A stretch of 28,348 nucleotides of DNA from an uncultured Eubacteriales bacterium (GCA_900548735.1 URMC01000012.1:1-28348); one strand, 5' to 3'; counted from the first letter of the stretch, positions 15,603 through 24,029 are shown. Made by a program: numbers and translations. Notes: a model not told the origin generated them from the sequence alone.

Positions 15603-17360
15603 TTATTGATTTTCGGCATTTTTCTGCCGGGAAACCACCGCGCGGAGCACAAACAAGGTGCCAAGCATCAGGGCAACGGCAACGGGGAGTGTGATCATCC
15701 AGTTTTGCACAAAACCGGAAAGAATGTACGTCACAAAGGAAACTGCGGCAACCGTAACGGCATACGGGAATTGCGTGGTGACGTGATCCAGGTGGTTGCA
15801 CTGTGCCCCGGCGGATGCCATGATGGAGGTATCCGAGATCGGAGAGCAATGGTCGCCGAACACGGCGCCGGCAAGGCAGGCGGACATGGCGATTACGCCA
15901 AGCTCACTGTTAAGCCCGATCCCCGCCTGCACAATCGGGATCAGAATCCCGAACGTACCCCAGGAGGTGCCGGTTGCAAAAGCTAAGAAGCAGGCAATCA
16001 GGAAGATGATGGCAGGCAGGAAGGATTTCAGCGCCCCTGCATTTTCCAGGATTTTCGCCACAAACACATCGGAGCCGAGCAGTGCCGTCATATTTTTCAG
16101 CGCGGAAGCAAGCGTCAGAATGAGGATAGCGGGCACCATGGCGGTAAAGCCCTCCGGGATGGACTTCATCGAAGCATGAAACGTCAGCCGCTTGCGGCAG
16201 ATCATATAAATCACGATTACCACCAGCGCGATGACCGAGCCCCACGGCAACCCCACGCTGGCATCGGTATTGCCGAACGCCGCCGCCAGTTGCCACTGAT
16301 ACTCCCCTGCCGTAAAGAACCCGCCGACATACAGCAATGCCCCGATGCAGGAGATAATCAGCACCACAATCGGGAAAACCAGATCCAGCACGCGGCTGCC
16401 GTCCTCGTGAGTCTCTGCCGCCTCCTCCGGATTTTCCTGCGCGCCAAGTTCACCCTTTTCGCGGGCGTTAAATTCAAAGCCCGCCATTTTTCCGTAATCA
16501 AAGCCCATCAGCGAGATGGCAATGATAAAGACAATGGTCAGAAGCGAGTAATAGTTATAAGGAATTGCCCGCACAAATGCGGCAAGTCCTTGTCCGTCCT
16601 CCACATACTGGGAAACCGCCGCCGCCCAGGAGGAAACCGGCGCAATCATACAAATCGGCGCGGCAGTGGCGTCAATCAGATACGCCAGCTTTGCGCGGGA
16701 GATTTTGTGCGTATCGGTCACCGGGCGCATGACACTGCCCACGGTCAGGCAGTTGAAATAGTCGTCCACAAAAATCAGCACACCCAGCGCAAACGTAGCA
16801 AGCATCGCGCCCACGCGGGTCTTTACGTGCTTTTGCGCCCATCTGCCGAACGCGCGGGAGCCGCCGGACTTGTTCAGCAGCGAAACGATGACGCCAAGCA
16901 CCACCAAGAACACAAAAATCCCCGCCTGACCGGAAACGGCGTGTACGATGCCGTCCCCCACGATGGCGTTCATCGCGCCGACCGGATTATAGTTGGCGTA
17001 AAACAGCCCGCCGGCAACCACGCCGACAAACAGACTGCTGAACACCTCTTTGGTGATCAGCGCCAGTCCGATTGCGATAATCGGCGGCACCAACGCCATA
17101 AAAGTGGCATAATAACGGCTGGGGGCGGCAACGGTACCCTTGCCCTCGCAAGACCCGCACACGGTACGCACCGCGCCTGCGTGGTTGCATTCGGCACAGC
17201 CCTGCCCGCCGCACGCGTCGCACAGCGTGGCAACGGCGCCGGCGCCGCCGCAGTCGGCACAGTCTATCACGGTGTTGCTGCGCAGCGTGCAGGAAAGGAT
17301 CACCACTGCCACCAGCGCCAGCACGATGACGGCGAGATGAACAATCTGTCTTTTTTTCAT
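15603..17360 (-). CDS. NhaC family antiporter, probable lysine transporter, with DnaJ-like cysteine repeats
   Basis: A 585-aa polytopic membrane protein of the NhaC family. Family motifs are TSWGTFGILIPI (about 465-476) and GDHCSPISDTSIMAS followed by CNHLDHVTTQFPYA (about 502-534). Family members exchange sodium and protons. A subgroup under lysine riboswitches is thought to carry lysine, and the upstream riboswitch (17443-17602) points to that role. The start at 17360 has AAGGAG 7 bases upstream. The frame stays open to 17591, but that part lies in the riboswitch. Oddly, after the first hydrophobic segment (7-23), residues 34-75 hold four CxxC knuckles (C34/37, C47/50, C55/58, C68/71), each followed by a glycine-containing tail like DnaJ CxxCxGxG repeats. 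The N-terminal segment ends in ILSC, a weak lipobox-like sequence. Confidence 0.92.
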   Translation of the reverse strand: MKKRQIVHLAVIVLALVAVVILSCTLRSNTVIDCADCGGAGAVATLCDACGGQGCAECNHAGAVRTVCGSCEGKGTVAAPSRYYATFMALVPPIIAIGLALITKEVFSSLFVGVVAGGLFYANYNPVGAMNAIVGDGIVHAVSGQAGIFVFLVVLGVIVSLLNKSGGSRAFGRWAQKHVKTRVGAMLATFALGVLIFVDDYFNCLTVGSVMRPVTDTHKISRAKLAYLIDATAAPICMIAPVSSWAAAVSQYVEDGQGLAAFVRAIPYNYYSLLTIVFIIAISLMGFDYGKMAGFEFNAREKGELGAQENPEEAAETHEDGSRVLDLVFPIVVLIISCIGALLYVGGFFTAGEYQWQLAAAFGNTDASVGLPWGSVIALVVIVIYMICRKRLTFHASMKSIPEGFTAMVPAILILTLASALKNMTALLGSDVFVAKILENAGALKSFLPAIIFLIACFLAFATGTSWGTFGILIPIVQAGIGLNSELGVIAMSACLAGAVFGDHCSPISDTSIMASAGAQCNHLDHVTTQFPYAVTVAAVSFVTYILSGFVQNWMITLPVAVALMLGTLFVLRAVVSRQKNAENQ

Positions 17361-17387
17361 AATCATTCTCCTTGAAGAAAAAATAAA

Positions 17388-17418
17388 CAAAAGAAAAAAC
17401 CGCGGCAAAACGCCACGG
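17388..17418 (-). terminator. Riboswitch-controlled intrinsic terminator of nhaC
   Basis: On the minus strand a 7-bp stem (CCGTGGC with GCCGCGG; 17412-17418 and 17400-17406) with a 5-base loop is followed by TTTTTTCTTTTG. It lies between the lysine aptamer and the nhaC start codon, as expected for an attenuator. One possible competing helix pairs GGAGCGCUA at the aptamer 3' end with UGGCGUUUU of the terminator. Confidence 0.88.
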
Positions 17419-17442
17419 CAAAATCCCGCACGGGGACAATGA

Positions 17443-17602
17443 CGGATAGCGCTCCACTTTCGTGACAGTACAGGACATCTTCTGCCAGGTACCAACCCAC
17501 ACGCCCCGGAAACGGCAAGCGGATTTCGGCGGTGTACCCTTTCGCACGCGGTATTTCCGTACCGGACCCGTGCTACTTTTGCAAACCGCACCTCTATCTA
17601 CG
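17443..17602 (-). ncRNA. Lysine riboswitch (L-box)
   Basis: The minus strand carries the conserved lysine aptamer elements in the correct order. GATAGAGGTGCGG opens the aptamer, then AAAAGTA, then GAAAGGGTACACCGCCGAAA, then CTGTCACGAAAGTGGAG, and CGCTATC closes it. P1 forms between GATAG (17594-17598) and CTATC (17445-17449), and P5 is CAC-GAAA-GTG. The length of about 155 nt suits the class. With the downstream terminator it should switch nhaC off when lysine is plentiful, which favours uptake over export. Confidence 0.95.
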
Positions 17603-17608
17603 TCAAAT

Positions 17609-17637
17609 AGTATAACGGTTTCTCTTTCATTTGTCAA
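17609..17637 (-). promoter_or_regulatory. Sigma-A promoter of the lysine riboswitch-nhaC unit
   Basis: On the minus strand TTGACA (17632-17637) and TATACT (17609-17614) are separated by 17 bases. The -35 box overlaps the stop codon of the upstream flippase gene. Transcription would begin near 17602, at the 5' edge of the riboswitch. Confidence 0.9.
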
Positions 17638-19052
17638 GAGGATTTCGGAGATTTTTCCGATTTTTTCAATATTTTCTGACAGAACTCCCAAAAAATCCTG
17701 CAAAAATCGGCAATTTCCCGCCAAAAGGGCACCAGCGCCACCACCGAGAAAAAGAGCGCGGGGAGTGACCCTTCCGCCACGGCACTGACGGCGGCAAGCG
17801 AACAAAGAAGAAACGAAAGCGCCGTTTTGCCAAGATGCCGGGAAAAAGCCAGAATACGCCCGCAGTCGATAGAGCGCAACAGAAAAACGAGCAACCACGA
17901 AGCCAGTGTTGCCAGCGCCGCCCCCTGCCCCGAAAGCGCGGGAATCAGCAAAAAGTTCAACAAAAGATTGACAAGAGCGCCGACCAGCGCCGTTAAGAGC
18001 GAGCGCCACGTGGAAAGGCGAAGCGCATACACACTGCCGAGAAAAGAACATAATACCGAGAAAAAAGAAGCCAGCGAAAGCACCGGAATCAGCGCGGCGG
18101 CACCCGAAAAGGAAGCAGAAAACAAAAACGAAACCACGCTGCCGCCAAAGGTGATCAGCAAACCGGTAAGAGCAAACACTGTGGGAAGAAACCAGCCGTA
18201 AATCTTGCCGAAAAACGCCGCGCAACGGTTTTTCCCTACCCGGAGTGACGCATAGCGCCAGACCTCCAAAAAAATCCCCGCCGCAAAGGTCAACAATGCG
18301 GGGATTTTCCCTGCCGCCGCATAAATGCCGGTTGCCGCCTGACCGTGATAATGGAGGAGCACATATCGGTCAGACAAGGCGATGACCCACCAAAGCCCTG
18401 CGGTCGGAATCAGGGGCAATGCGTAACGCCACATTGAAAACAGCAACGCACGCGGGAATTTTGCCGGGCGCAGTTCCCCGCGCCGCGCCAGAATCAGCGC
18501 CAACCCCAAGGCACTGACGGCATCGGCAAGCAAAATGGCGGAAAGATACCCGCGGATCCCCAAGGAGAGGATCGGCAGAAACAGCAACTCCAAAAACACG
18601 GTCAGAAGAGTGCAGAAAAGTTGCTGTACCGAATAGAGAAAATAGTCTCCCCCGGCGCGCACCAGATGCGCGGCAAAGGAATGTGCCCCGGCGCAAACGA
18701 GATAGCAGAAAAAAAGAAACAGATGATCGGAAAACACCGAAAACCCGGAAAAGAGCGGCAATAACAAGAGCAGCAATCCCATGCCCGGCAAAAGAGAAAC
18801 CAGCCCTGCCCCCAGCACCTCGCCGCGCTTTTCCCCTCCGGCGATAAACCGGAAAACCGCCTCCGGGGCGTTGAGCGACAGGAGCGGAAGCAGCAGAACC
18901 GCAGTGCTGATGAGAATATCCGCCACGCCGAATTCCGCTGGCGAAAGGCAGGCGGTATAAAGCGGCATGAGAAAAAAGGACACGCCCTTTGACAAAAAGG
19001 ATGTGACCCCAAGTATGATGGTATTTTTCATCAATCCGGGCTTTTTTTGCAT
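17634..19052 (-). CDS. Polysaccharide flippase-like membrane protein (Wzx/MATE superfamily)
   Basis: A 472-aa membrane protein with about 12-14 hydrophobic segments and almost no loops. The N-terminus (NTIILGVTSFLSKGVSFFLMPLYTACLSPAEFGVADI in short pieces: FLSKGVSFFLMPLYT, then SPAEFGVADI) is typical of oligosaccharide flippases that move lipid-linked glycans across the membrane. It carries EAVFRFIAG after helix 2 and a repeated two-bundle layout. No glycosyltransferase or polymerase genes flank it, so the cargo is unknown. GAGGGAG precedes the ATG. No convincing promoter was found, although the gene follows the glgCD terminator and so probably has one. Its stop overlaps the nhaC riboswitch promoter. 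Confidence 0.87.
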   Translation of the reverse strand: MQKKPGLMKNTIILGVTSFLSKGVSFFLMPLYTACLSPAEFGVADILISTAVLLLPLLSLNAPEAVFRFIAGGEKRGEVLGAGLVSLLPGMGLLLLLLPLFSGFSVFSDHLFLFFCYLVCAGAHSFAAHLVRAGGDYFLYSVQQLFCTLLTVFLELLFLPILSLGIRGYLSAILLADAVSALGLALILARRGELRPAKFPRALLFSMWRYALPLIPTAGLWWVIALSDRYVLLHYHGQAATGIYAAAGKIPALLTFAAGIFLEVWRYASLRVGKNRCAAFFGKIYGWFLPTVFALTGLLITFGGSVVSFLFSASFSGAAALIPVLSLASFFSVLCSFLGSVYALRLSTWRSLLTALVGALVNLLLNFLLIPALSGQGAALATLASWLLVFLLRSIDCGRILAFSRHLGKTALSFLLCSLAAVSAVAEGSLPALFFSVVALVPFWREIADFCRIFWEFCQKILKKSEKSPKSS

Positions 19053-19113
19053 GGCGGCTCCCTCTTTTTTCTTTGTTTTTAGTATCGGAAAAAAGCTACG
19101 CGATTACGCGCGA

Positions 19114-19153
19114 AAAAAAGTGGCAACGCACGGCGGCGCGTTGCCACTTTTTT
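19114..19153. terminator. Intrinsic terminator after glgD (bidirectional)
   Basis: A perfect 16-bp stem (19114-19129 with 19138-19153) has a GTGGCAACGC core, an 8-base loop and A/T runs on both sides. It ends the glgC-glgD transcript 4 bases after the glgD stop and separates it from the flippase gene. Confidence 0.94.
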
Positions 19154-19157
19154 AAAA

Positions 19158-20198
19158 CTAACCGATAATCTTTCCCTCTTCCACAAAAAACGGAAGGCTG
19201 TTATGCCCATGTAAGGTAGCGTCTGCCAAAAACACGTTTTTATCCAACACCGAAAAGCCGATTTTCGCGCCTGCTTCCAACCGGCACCCCTCCAGCACCA
19301 CCGAATTTTCGACTAAGCACCCGCCTCCGATGCGCACATTACCGAAAATCACGGAGTTGCGCACACAACCTTCAATCACGCACCCTTCCGCAATCAGCGC
19401 ATTGGAAACCGAAGCGTTTTCGCCATACCGCACCGGCGGCGCGGCGCGCACTTTGGTCATCACCGGGCGGTTGGGGTCACCTAAAAGCTCCTCTCTCATT
19501 TTGCCGTCCGTGGCAAGGCGGATATGCAAGCGGAAATAGTCATCCAGTGAGCGGATCCGGTAAAACCGCTCCCCGAAATGATACACCGAAACCGTACCCT
19601 GCAAAATCTGCCGCCGCACCACATCGGTGGTAAAGGAGGTGTATTTTTTCAGTTCCGCCTCCCGCAGAATTTCCCGCAGGAATGCGGTGCGTGCAATCCA
19701 GATATGGAGGTCACTGTCTCCGGCAACGGCGTTTTCCTCTACGCCCAGCGTCATGGGCGCGCCGCTTTTTTCGTGTGCCGCAATCAGCTTTCCGAAATCG
19801 GGGTTGGAAACCGTATCACAATCTGCGCACAGAATATGTTCCGTCTTTACCCGATCCAACAGCCCCCTGATGCTGAGCAGGGATTGCAGGCGGGAGTTAT
19901 AGGATTCCTTGGGGTTGGCATATGCCGCGTTGTAGGGCGGCAAAATGCGGATCCCCCCGCGGTGGCGCGCCAAATCCCAATCCTTGCCGGATCCGATATG
20001 TTCCATTAAAGAATGATAATTATGATGGGCAATCACAAAAATTTCGGTCAGCCCCGCATTGACCATGGCGGAAAGCGGAAAATCCACCATCCGGTAGTAC
20101 CCACCGAAAGGCACGGCGCCCATCGTGCGCTTGCGGGTCAGCATCGGCACATCGCCGTCATGCAGGTTGGAAAGAATAATCCCTGTTACGCCGCTCAT
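19158..20198 (-). CDS. glgD: Glucose-1-phosphate adenylyltransferase subunit GlgD
   Basis: Probable regulatory subunit of ADP-glucose pyrophosphorylase, 346 aa. The nucleotidyltransferase-like N-terminus retains VPFGGYYRMVDFPLSAMVNAG in recognisable form but lacks the GGxGxRL nucleotide-binding loop (LSNLHDGDVP instead) and reads CADCDT where GlgC has SGDHIY. This indicates little or no catalysis. The C-terminal third (about 240-340) is a left-handed beta-helix of hexapeptide-like repeats. In Bacillota GlgD pairs with GlgC and raises its activity. It overlaps glgC by 4 bases (ATGA). Confidence 0.95.
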   Translation of the reverse strand: MSGVTGIILSNLHDGDVPMLTRKRTMGAVPFGGYYRMVDFPLSAMVNAGLTEIFVIAHHNYHSLMEHIGSGKDWDLARHRGGIRILPPYNAAYANPKESYNSRLQSLLSIRGLLDRVKTEHILCADCDTVSNPDFGKLIAAHEKSGAPMTLGVEENAVAGDSDLHIWIARTAFLREILREAELKKYTSFTTDVVRRQILQGTVSVYHFGERFYRIRSLDDYFRLHIRLATDGKMREELLGDPNRPVMTKVRAAPPVRYGENASVSNALIAEGCVIEGCVRNSVIFGNVRIGGGCLVENSVVLEGCRLEAGAKIGFSVLDKNVFLADATLHGHNSLPFFVEEGKIIG

Positions 20199-21322
20199 AC
20201 CGCCGCCTCCCTTCCGATTACGGTCAGCTTTCCGCCGGGCTCCCCGATGCGAGCCCCGTCCGGTACCCGCACCGATTCGTCCAAAATGGCGTACTCCACC
20301 GTGGCGCCCGCTTCAATCACCGCGCCCCGCATCACAACGGAGTTGCGAACAGTCGCGCCTTTGCCGACAACTACACCCGGCGAGAGCACAGAGCTGGTAA
20401 CCTCCCCCTCAATCCGGCAACCGTCGGAAATAATGGAATCACAGACCTTTGCCCCCTCACAGATTTCCTGCGGGGCAAGCGCCTCACTGCGGGAGCAGAT
20501 GGCTTCTTCCCCGAACAGGTCAAATGCCGGTGCCGCGCCGATCAGATCCATATTTGCCTGCCACAGGCTTTCCAGCGTCCCCACATCCCGCCAATAACCC
20601 GAAAAACGGTAAGCATACAGCCCGCCGCCGTCCTTTAACATGGCGGTGATTACGTTTTTGCCGAAATCGTTGGCGGAGGCGGGGTCGTTGTCGTCCGCTT
20701 CCAAATAACGAAGCAGATATTCCGTATTGAAAATATAAATGCCCATAGAGGCAAGATCGCCTTTCGGCTTTGCCGGTTTTTCTTCAAAAGCGGTGATCCG
20801 CCCCGTTTCGTTTGCCGAAAGAATCCCGAAACGGCTTGCTTCCTTTTCCGGCACGCGGATAGCGGCGATTGTTGCGTCGGCGCCGTTTGCAATATGGCTG
20901 TCCAGCATTTCGCGATAGTCCATCCGATAGATATGATCCCCCGAAAGCACCAGCACATAATCGGGCGAAAACTGCCTGATAAACTGCCGGTTCTGCCACA
21001 CGGCATTTGCCGTGCCGCGGTACCACGCGCCACCCTTTTTTGCCTGAAACGGAGGGAGAATATGTACCCCGCCGAAATTCCTGTCCAGATCCCACGGTTG
21101 CCCGTTGCCGATGTACTCACTGAGTACCAGTGGCTGATACTGCGTCAGTACACCCACGGTGTCGATGCCGGAAGTCACGCAGTTGGAAAGCGTAAAGTCG
21201 ATTATGCGGTATTTTCCCCCAAACGGCACCGCGGGCTTTGCCAGTGACGCCGTCAGCGGCTGTAATCTGCTGCCCTGCCCGCCCGCAAGAAGCATGGCAA
21301 TACATTCTTTTTGTTTTTTCAT
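20195..21322 (-). CDS. glgC: Glucose-1-phosphate adenylyltransferase GlgC
   Basis: Makes ADP-glucose from ATP and glucose-1-phosphate, the committed step of glycogen synthesis. It is 375 aa. The nucleotide loop LLAGGQGSRLQPLT is at 11-24, PFGGKYRIIDFTLSN follows, the metal-binding Asp129 is in SGDHIYRMDY, the sugar-phosphate-binding FEEKP is at 179-183, and SGYWRDVGT comes next. A hexapeptide beta-helix ends the protein. AAAGGA lies 5 bases before the ATG. It is followed directly by glgD. No glgA, glgB or glgP is in the window. Confidence 0.97.
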   Translation of the reverse strand: MKKQKECIAMLLAGGQGSRLQPLTASLAKPAVPFGGKYRIIDFTLSNCVTSGIDTVGVLTQYQPLVLSEYIGNGQPWDLDRNFGGVHILPPFQAKKGGAWYRGTANAVWQNRQFIRQFSPDYVLVLSGDHIYRMDYREMLDSHIANGADATIAAIRVPEKEASRFGILSANETGRITAFEEKPAKPKGDLASMGIYIFNTEYLLRYLEADDNDPASANDFGKNVITAMLKDGGGLYAYRFSGYWRDVGTLESLWQANMDLIGAAPAFDLFGEEAICSRSEALAPQEICEGAKVCDSIISDGCRIEGEVTSSVLSPGVVVGKGATVRNSVVMRGAVIEAGATVEYAILDESVRVPDGARIGEPGGKLTVIGREAAV

Positions 21323-21335
21323 AGTTGTCCTTTCC

Positions 21336-21359
21336 CCGGCACGCGCCGGATTGATCCGG
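21336..21359. repeat. Overlapping alternative hairpins in the glgC leader
   Basis: Two inverted repeats share a central CCGG. CCGGC at 21336-21340 can pair with GCCGG at 21345-21349, or CCGGAT at 21346-21351 can pair with ATCCGG at 21354-21359. The two cannot form together. They lie between the glgC -10 box and its ribosome binding site. Confidence 0.45.
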
Positions 21360-21375
21360 GATTCTTGTCCGTTTT

Positions 21376-21381
21376 ATTATA
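21376..21381 (-). promoter_or_regulatory. -10 box of the glgC promoter
   Basis: A perfect TATAAT on the minus strand lies 54 bases before the glgC start codon. No good -35 box is found at 16-18 bases (the best is GAATTT), so the promoter may need an activator or be weak. Confidence 0.5.
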
Positions 21382-21441
21382 TGACAAGCTACCGCGCAAA
21401 ATTCCGCGAAAGTAAGGAGAGAAAATAAAATTATTTCATAA

Positions 21442-21475
21442 AAAAAGCCCCCGACAGTACTGTCGGGGGCTTTTT
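21442..21475. terminator. Intrinsic terminator after yebC (bidirectional)
   Basis: A perfect 16-bp stem, AAAAAGCCCCCGACAG with its complement, has only TA at the centre and A/T runs on both sides. It ends the argS-yebC transcript and isolates it from glgC. Confidence 0.95.
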
Positions 21476-21494
21476 GATCTGCGTCAATGCATGA

Positions 21495-22226
21495 TCAGTC
21501 GCAGTTTTCCCAGTTATGGTAGACATTCATCACGTCGTCGTCATCCTCTAAGTTTTCCAGCAACAAACCCATAAATTTGAGGTCGTCCTCAGAGGTCAGC
21601 GTAACGGTGTTGGTCGGCACTTTGGCGGTCTCTGCCGAGAGCACGGGGTAACCGGCTTTGACAATTGCGTCGTTGACCGCGTACAGGTCGTCCGGTACGG
21701 TGTAGATTTCAAACACACCGTCATCGGAGGCAAAATCCTCCGCACCCGCTTCCAGCGCGGTCTCCATCAGCTTATCCTCGTCAATGTCGCCGTCCTCATT
21801 GTTGACCACGATCACGCCTTTTTCTTCAAACATAAAACCTACGCACCCGGAGGTACCGAGGTTGCCTTTGAATTTGTTGAAATACGCGCGCACGTTGCCT
21901 GCGGTGCGGTTGCGGTTGTCGGTGGTGGTCTCCACTATCACGGCAACGCCGCCGGGGCCGTAGCCCTCATAGGTGATTTCCTCATAACTCTCGCCCGTGC
22001 TGCCCATCGCTTTTTTGATGATACGGTCAATGTTGTCGTTCGGCACGTTGTTGGCTTTGGCTTTCTGAATCAGATCGCGCAGTTTGGAGTTGGAAACGGG
22101 ATCCCCGCCCCCTTCTTTGACGGCAACCGAAATCTCTTTGCCGATTTTGGTAAAGACCTTTGCCTTTTGCGCGTCGGTCTTTTCTTTTTTATGCTTGATA
22201 TTCGCCCATTTGCTATGTCCGGACAT
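21495..22226 (-). CDS. yebC: YebC/PmpR (TACO1) family protein
   Basis: A 243-aa protein of normal family length, starting MSGHSKWANIKHKKEKTDA, with the KGGDPxxNxKLR-type block (GGGDPVSNSKLRDLIQKAK) and YEGYGPGGVAVIVE. Members were first described as DNA-binding regulators. The mitochondrial homologue TACO1 activates translation, and recent work points to relief of ribosome stalling. It begins 12 bases after argS, with the argS stop overlapping its AAGGAG site, and shares the argS promoter. That pairing with a tRNA synthetase fits a translation role. Confidence 0.95.
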   Translation of the reverse strand: MSGHSKWANIKHKKEKTDAQKAKVFTKIGKEISVAVKEGGGDPVSNSKLRDLIQKAKANNVPNDNIDRIIKKAMGSTGESYEEITYEGYGPGGVAVIVETTTDNRNRTAGNVRAYFNKFKGNLGTSGCVGFMFEEKGVIVVNNEDGDIDEDKLMETALEAGAEDFASDDGVFEIYTVPDDLYAVNDAIVKAGYPVLSAETAKVPTNTVTLTSEDDLKFMGLLLENLEDDDDVMNVYHNWENCD

Positions 22227-22238
22227 ATCTGTATCTCC

Positions 22239-23951
22239 TTAAATTTTTTCCAGTTTCTGCATGCAGATCAAAGGCAGTGCGTTGCCAAGCACCACATTGG
22301 TCGCTTTGGTAATTGCCACGCGCGTGGCGCGCACGGCGGGGTCGCTTGCTGAGAGAATCGGGCAGTTGTGATAGAAACGGTTGTACGCCGCCGCCACGTC
22401 CAAAATATATCTGGTAATGACGGAGGGCTCATAATCCGCCAGCGCAGAGAGCACCTTTCCGGGGAAAAGCGCAAGGGTTTTGAGCAACGCCGCTTCCTCC
22501 TCTTCGGTGATGACACGTGCGCCGTTATCATCTTCCCCGGCTTTGCGCAACACGGCGCAGGTGCGGGCATAGGTATATTGCGCGTAAGGACCGGTATTGC
22601 CGTCAAAATTGAGGGCGTCCTCCATAATGAAGTTGATGTCCTTATTGCGGTTATTGGAGAGATAATAGAACACGATCGCGCCAACGCCGACCGCCTCGGC
22701 AACGGCTGCCTTGTTTTCAAGATCGGGATTTTTTTCTTCCATAATCTTGGAAACTTCCTCAATTGCCGCGGCAAACAAATCGCGCAACAACACCACATTG
22801 CCGGTTCTGGTTGCCAGTTTGGCACCGTTGATGCTGACCGTGCCGTAAGGCACATGCACCAGCTCGTTATACCAATCGTAACCCATCAGCTCCACCACCT
22901 TGAACCACTGGGCAAAGTGCAGGCTCTGCCCCGCGGAGGTGACGTAGATTGCCTTGTCAAAATGATAGGTCTCTTTGCGGTAGACCGCGGCGGCAATGTC
23001 ACGCGTGGGATAAAGGGTGGAACCGTCACGTTTCAGAATCAGGCACGGGGGCATCCCGTACTCCGACAAATCGACGATGGATGCGCCGTCATCGATTTTC
23101 AGCAGTCCTTTCTCGCGCAGTTTCTGCACCTCGGCGGGCATTTTGTCGGTATAAAAACTCTCGCCTTTATAACTGTCAAACGTGATACCAAGTTGTTTGT
23201 AAGTTTTCTGATATTCGGCAAGGCTGATTTCGATAAACCACTTCCAGAGCGCCAGATTTTCGGGGTCGCCCTGCTCCAGTTTATGGAACTCGGCGCGCGC
23301 TTCGTCTTCCAGTGCCTTGTTTTCCTCTGCCTCTTTGTGGAAGCGGACGTAAAGCTCTACCAGTTTATCAATGCCGCCCTCTTCGATCAGCTCCTTGCTC
23401 CCCCACTTGCGGTAAGCCACGATCAGCTTGCCGAACTGAGTACCCCAGTCACCAAGGTAGTTGATCCCGATACAATGGTACCCTGCAAACTCGTGCAGTT
23501 TTTTTAAGGAGTGCCCGATCACGGTTGTGCCGAGGTGCCCGATGTGGAACGGTTTTGCCACGTTTGGCGACGAGTAGTCCAGCACCACGGTCTTGCCCTT
23601 GCCGATCTCAGCGGAGCCATACTTTTCCCCCGCGGTAAGAATCCCGGGGAGCACGGTGCCCGCAAGGTACGCACCCGAAATGCGGATATTCAGATACCCG
23701 TTTACCGCCTCGGCGCGCTCCACGCAGGCAAGCCCCGAAAGGCATCCGGCAAGCGCTTCTGCAATCTGCACGGGCGAGCGGCGGAGCGTGCGGCTGAGTT
23801 TGAAGCACGGCAGTGCCAGATCCCCCATCGCAGGGTCTGGCGGGTACTCCAGCATGGCGGAGATTTCCGCGCACTCCGGCAAAGCCGCGGCGCCGAAAAC
23901 ACCCATGCCCTCACGCAGGCGTTCTGCGATCATTTTTTTCACAGTCAGCAT
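22239..23951 (-). CDS. argS: Arginine--tRNA ligase
   Basis: Class I aminoacyl-tRNA synthetase charging tRNA-Arg, 570 aa. An N-terminal additional domain (1-110) is followed by SSPNVAKPFHIGHLGTT, with HIGH at 136-139, then YLGDWGTQFGKL. The KMSKS equivalent is degenerate, as usual in ArgRS (KLATRTGNVV). The C-terminal anticodon-binding domain has NFDGNTGPYAQYTYAR. AGAGGA precedes the ATG. The leader is under 30 nt, too short for a T-box. Confidence 0.97.
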   Translation of the reverse strand: MLTVKKMIAERLREGMGVFGAAALPECAEISAMLEYPPDPAMGDLALPCFKLSRTLRRSPVQIAEALAGCLSGLACVERAEAVNGYLNIRISGAYLAGTVLPGILTAGEKYGSAEIGKGKTVVLDYSSPNVAKPFHIGHLGTTVIGHSLKKLHEFAGYHCIGINYLGDWGTQFGKLIVAYRKWGSKELIEEGGIDKLVELYVRFHKEAEENKALEDEARAEFHKLEQGDPENLALWKWFIEISLAEYQKTYKQLGITFDSYKGESFYTDKMPAEVQKLREKGLLKIDDGASIVDLSEYGMPPCLILKRDGSTLYPTRDIAAAVYRKETYHFDKAIYVTSAGQSLHFAQWFKVVELMGYDWYNELVHVPYGTVSINGAKLATRTGNVVLLRDLFAAAIEEVSKIMEEKNPDLENKAAVAEAVGVGAIVFYYLSNNRNKDINFIMEDALNFDGNTGPYAQYTYARTCAVLRKAGEDDNGARVITEEEEAALLKTLALFPGKVLSALADYEPSVITRYILDVAAAYNRFYHNCPILSASDPAVRATRVAITKATNVVLGNALPLICMQKLEKI

Positions 23952-23983
23952 AACAATCCTCTGTTTTTTAAAATAGACATTTT

Positions 23984-24012
23984 ATTATACACCATAACGG
24001 CTCTGCTTGCAA
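23984..24012 (-). promoter_or_regulatory. Sigma-A promoter of argS-yebC
   Basis: On the minus strand TTGCAA (24007-24012) and perfect TATAAT (23984-23989) are 17 bases apart, 17 bases downstream of the tldE stop. No terminator separates it from the upstream operon. Confidence 0.87.
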
Positions 24013-24029
24013 GCCCTTTTGCACAAATT

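Noticed and set aside
15586..15604. AT-only hairpin at the nhaC stop as a terminator
   Set aside because: The stem AAAAATA/TATTTTT has no GC core and is too weak for an intrinsic terminator.
16176..17375. Plus-strand open frame of 399 codons opposite nhaC
   Set aside because: Rich in His, Arg and Gln as expected of a shadow frame, with no recognisable domain.
17361..17591. N-terminal extension of the NhaC protein
   Set aside because: The extension translates riboswitch and terminator sequence. The AAGGAG site fixes the start at 17360.
16987..18225. Minus-strand open frame spanning nhaC, the riboswitch and the flippase 3' end
   Set aside because: Runs out of frame through two real genes and a riboswitch, with low-complexity translation.
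22368..23507. Plus-strand open frame of 379 codons opposite argS
   Set aside because: A shadow of the conserved argS sequence, with no start signal.
23952..24029. T-box riboswitch before argS
   Set aside because: The leader is under 30 nt and a promoter occupies the rest of the gap.
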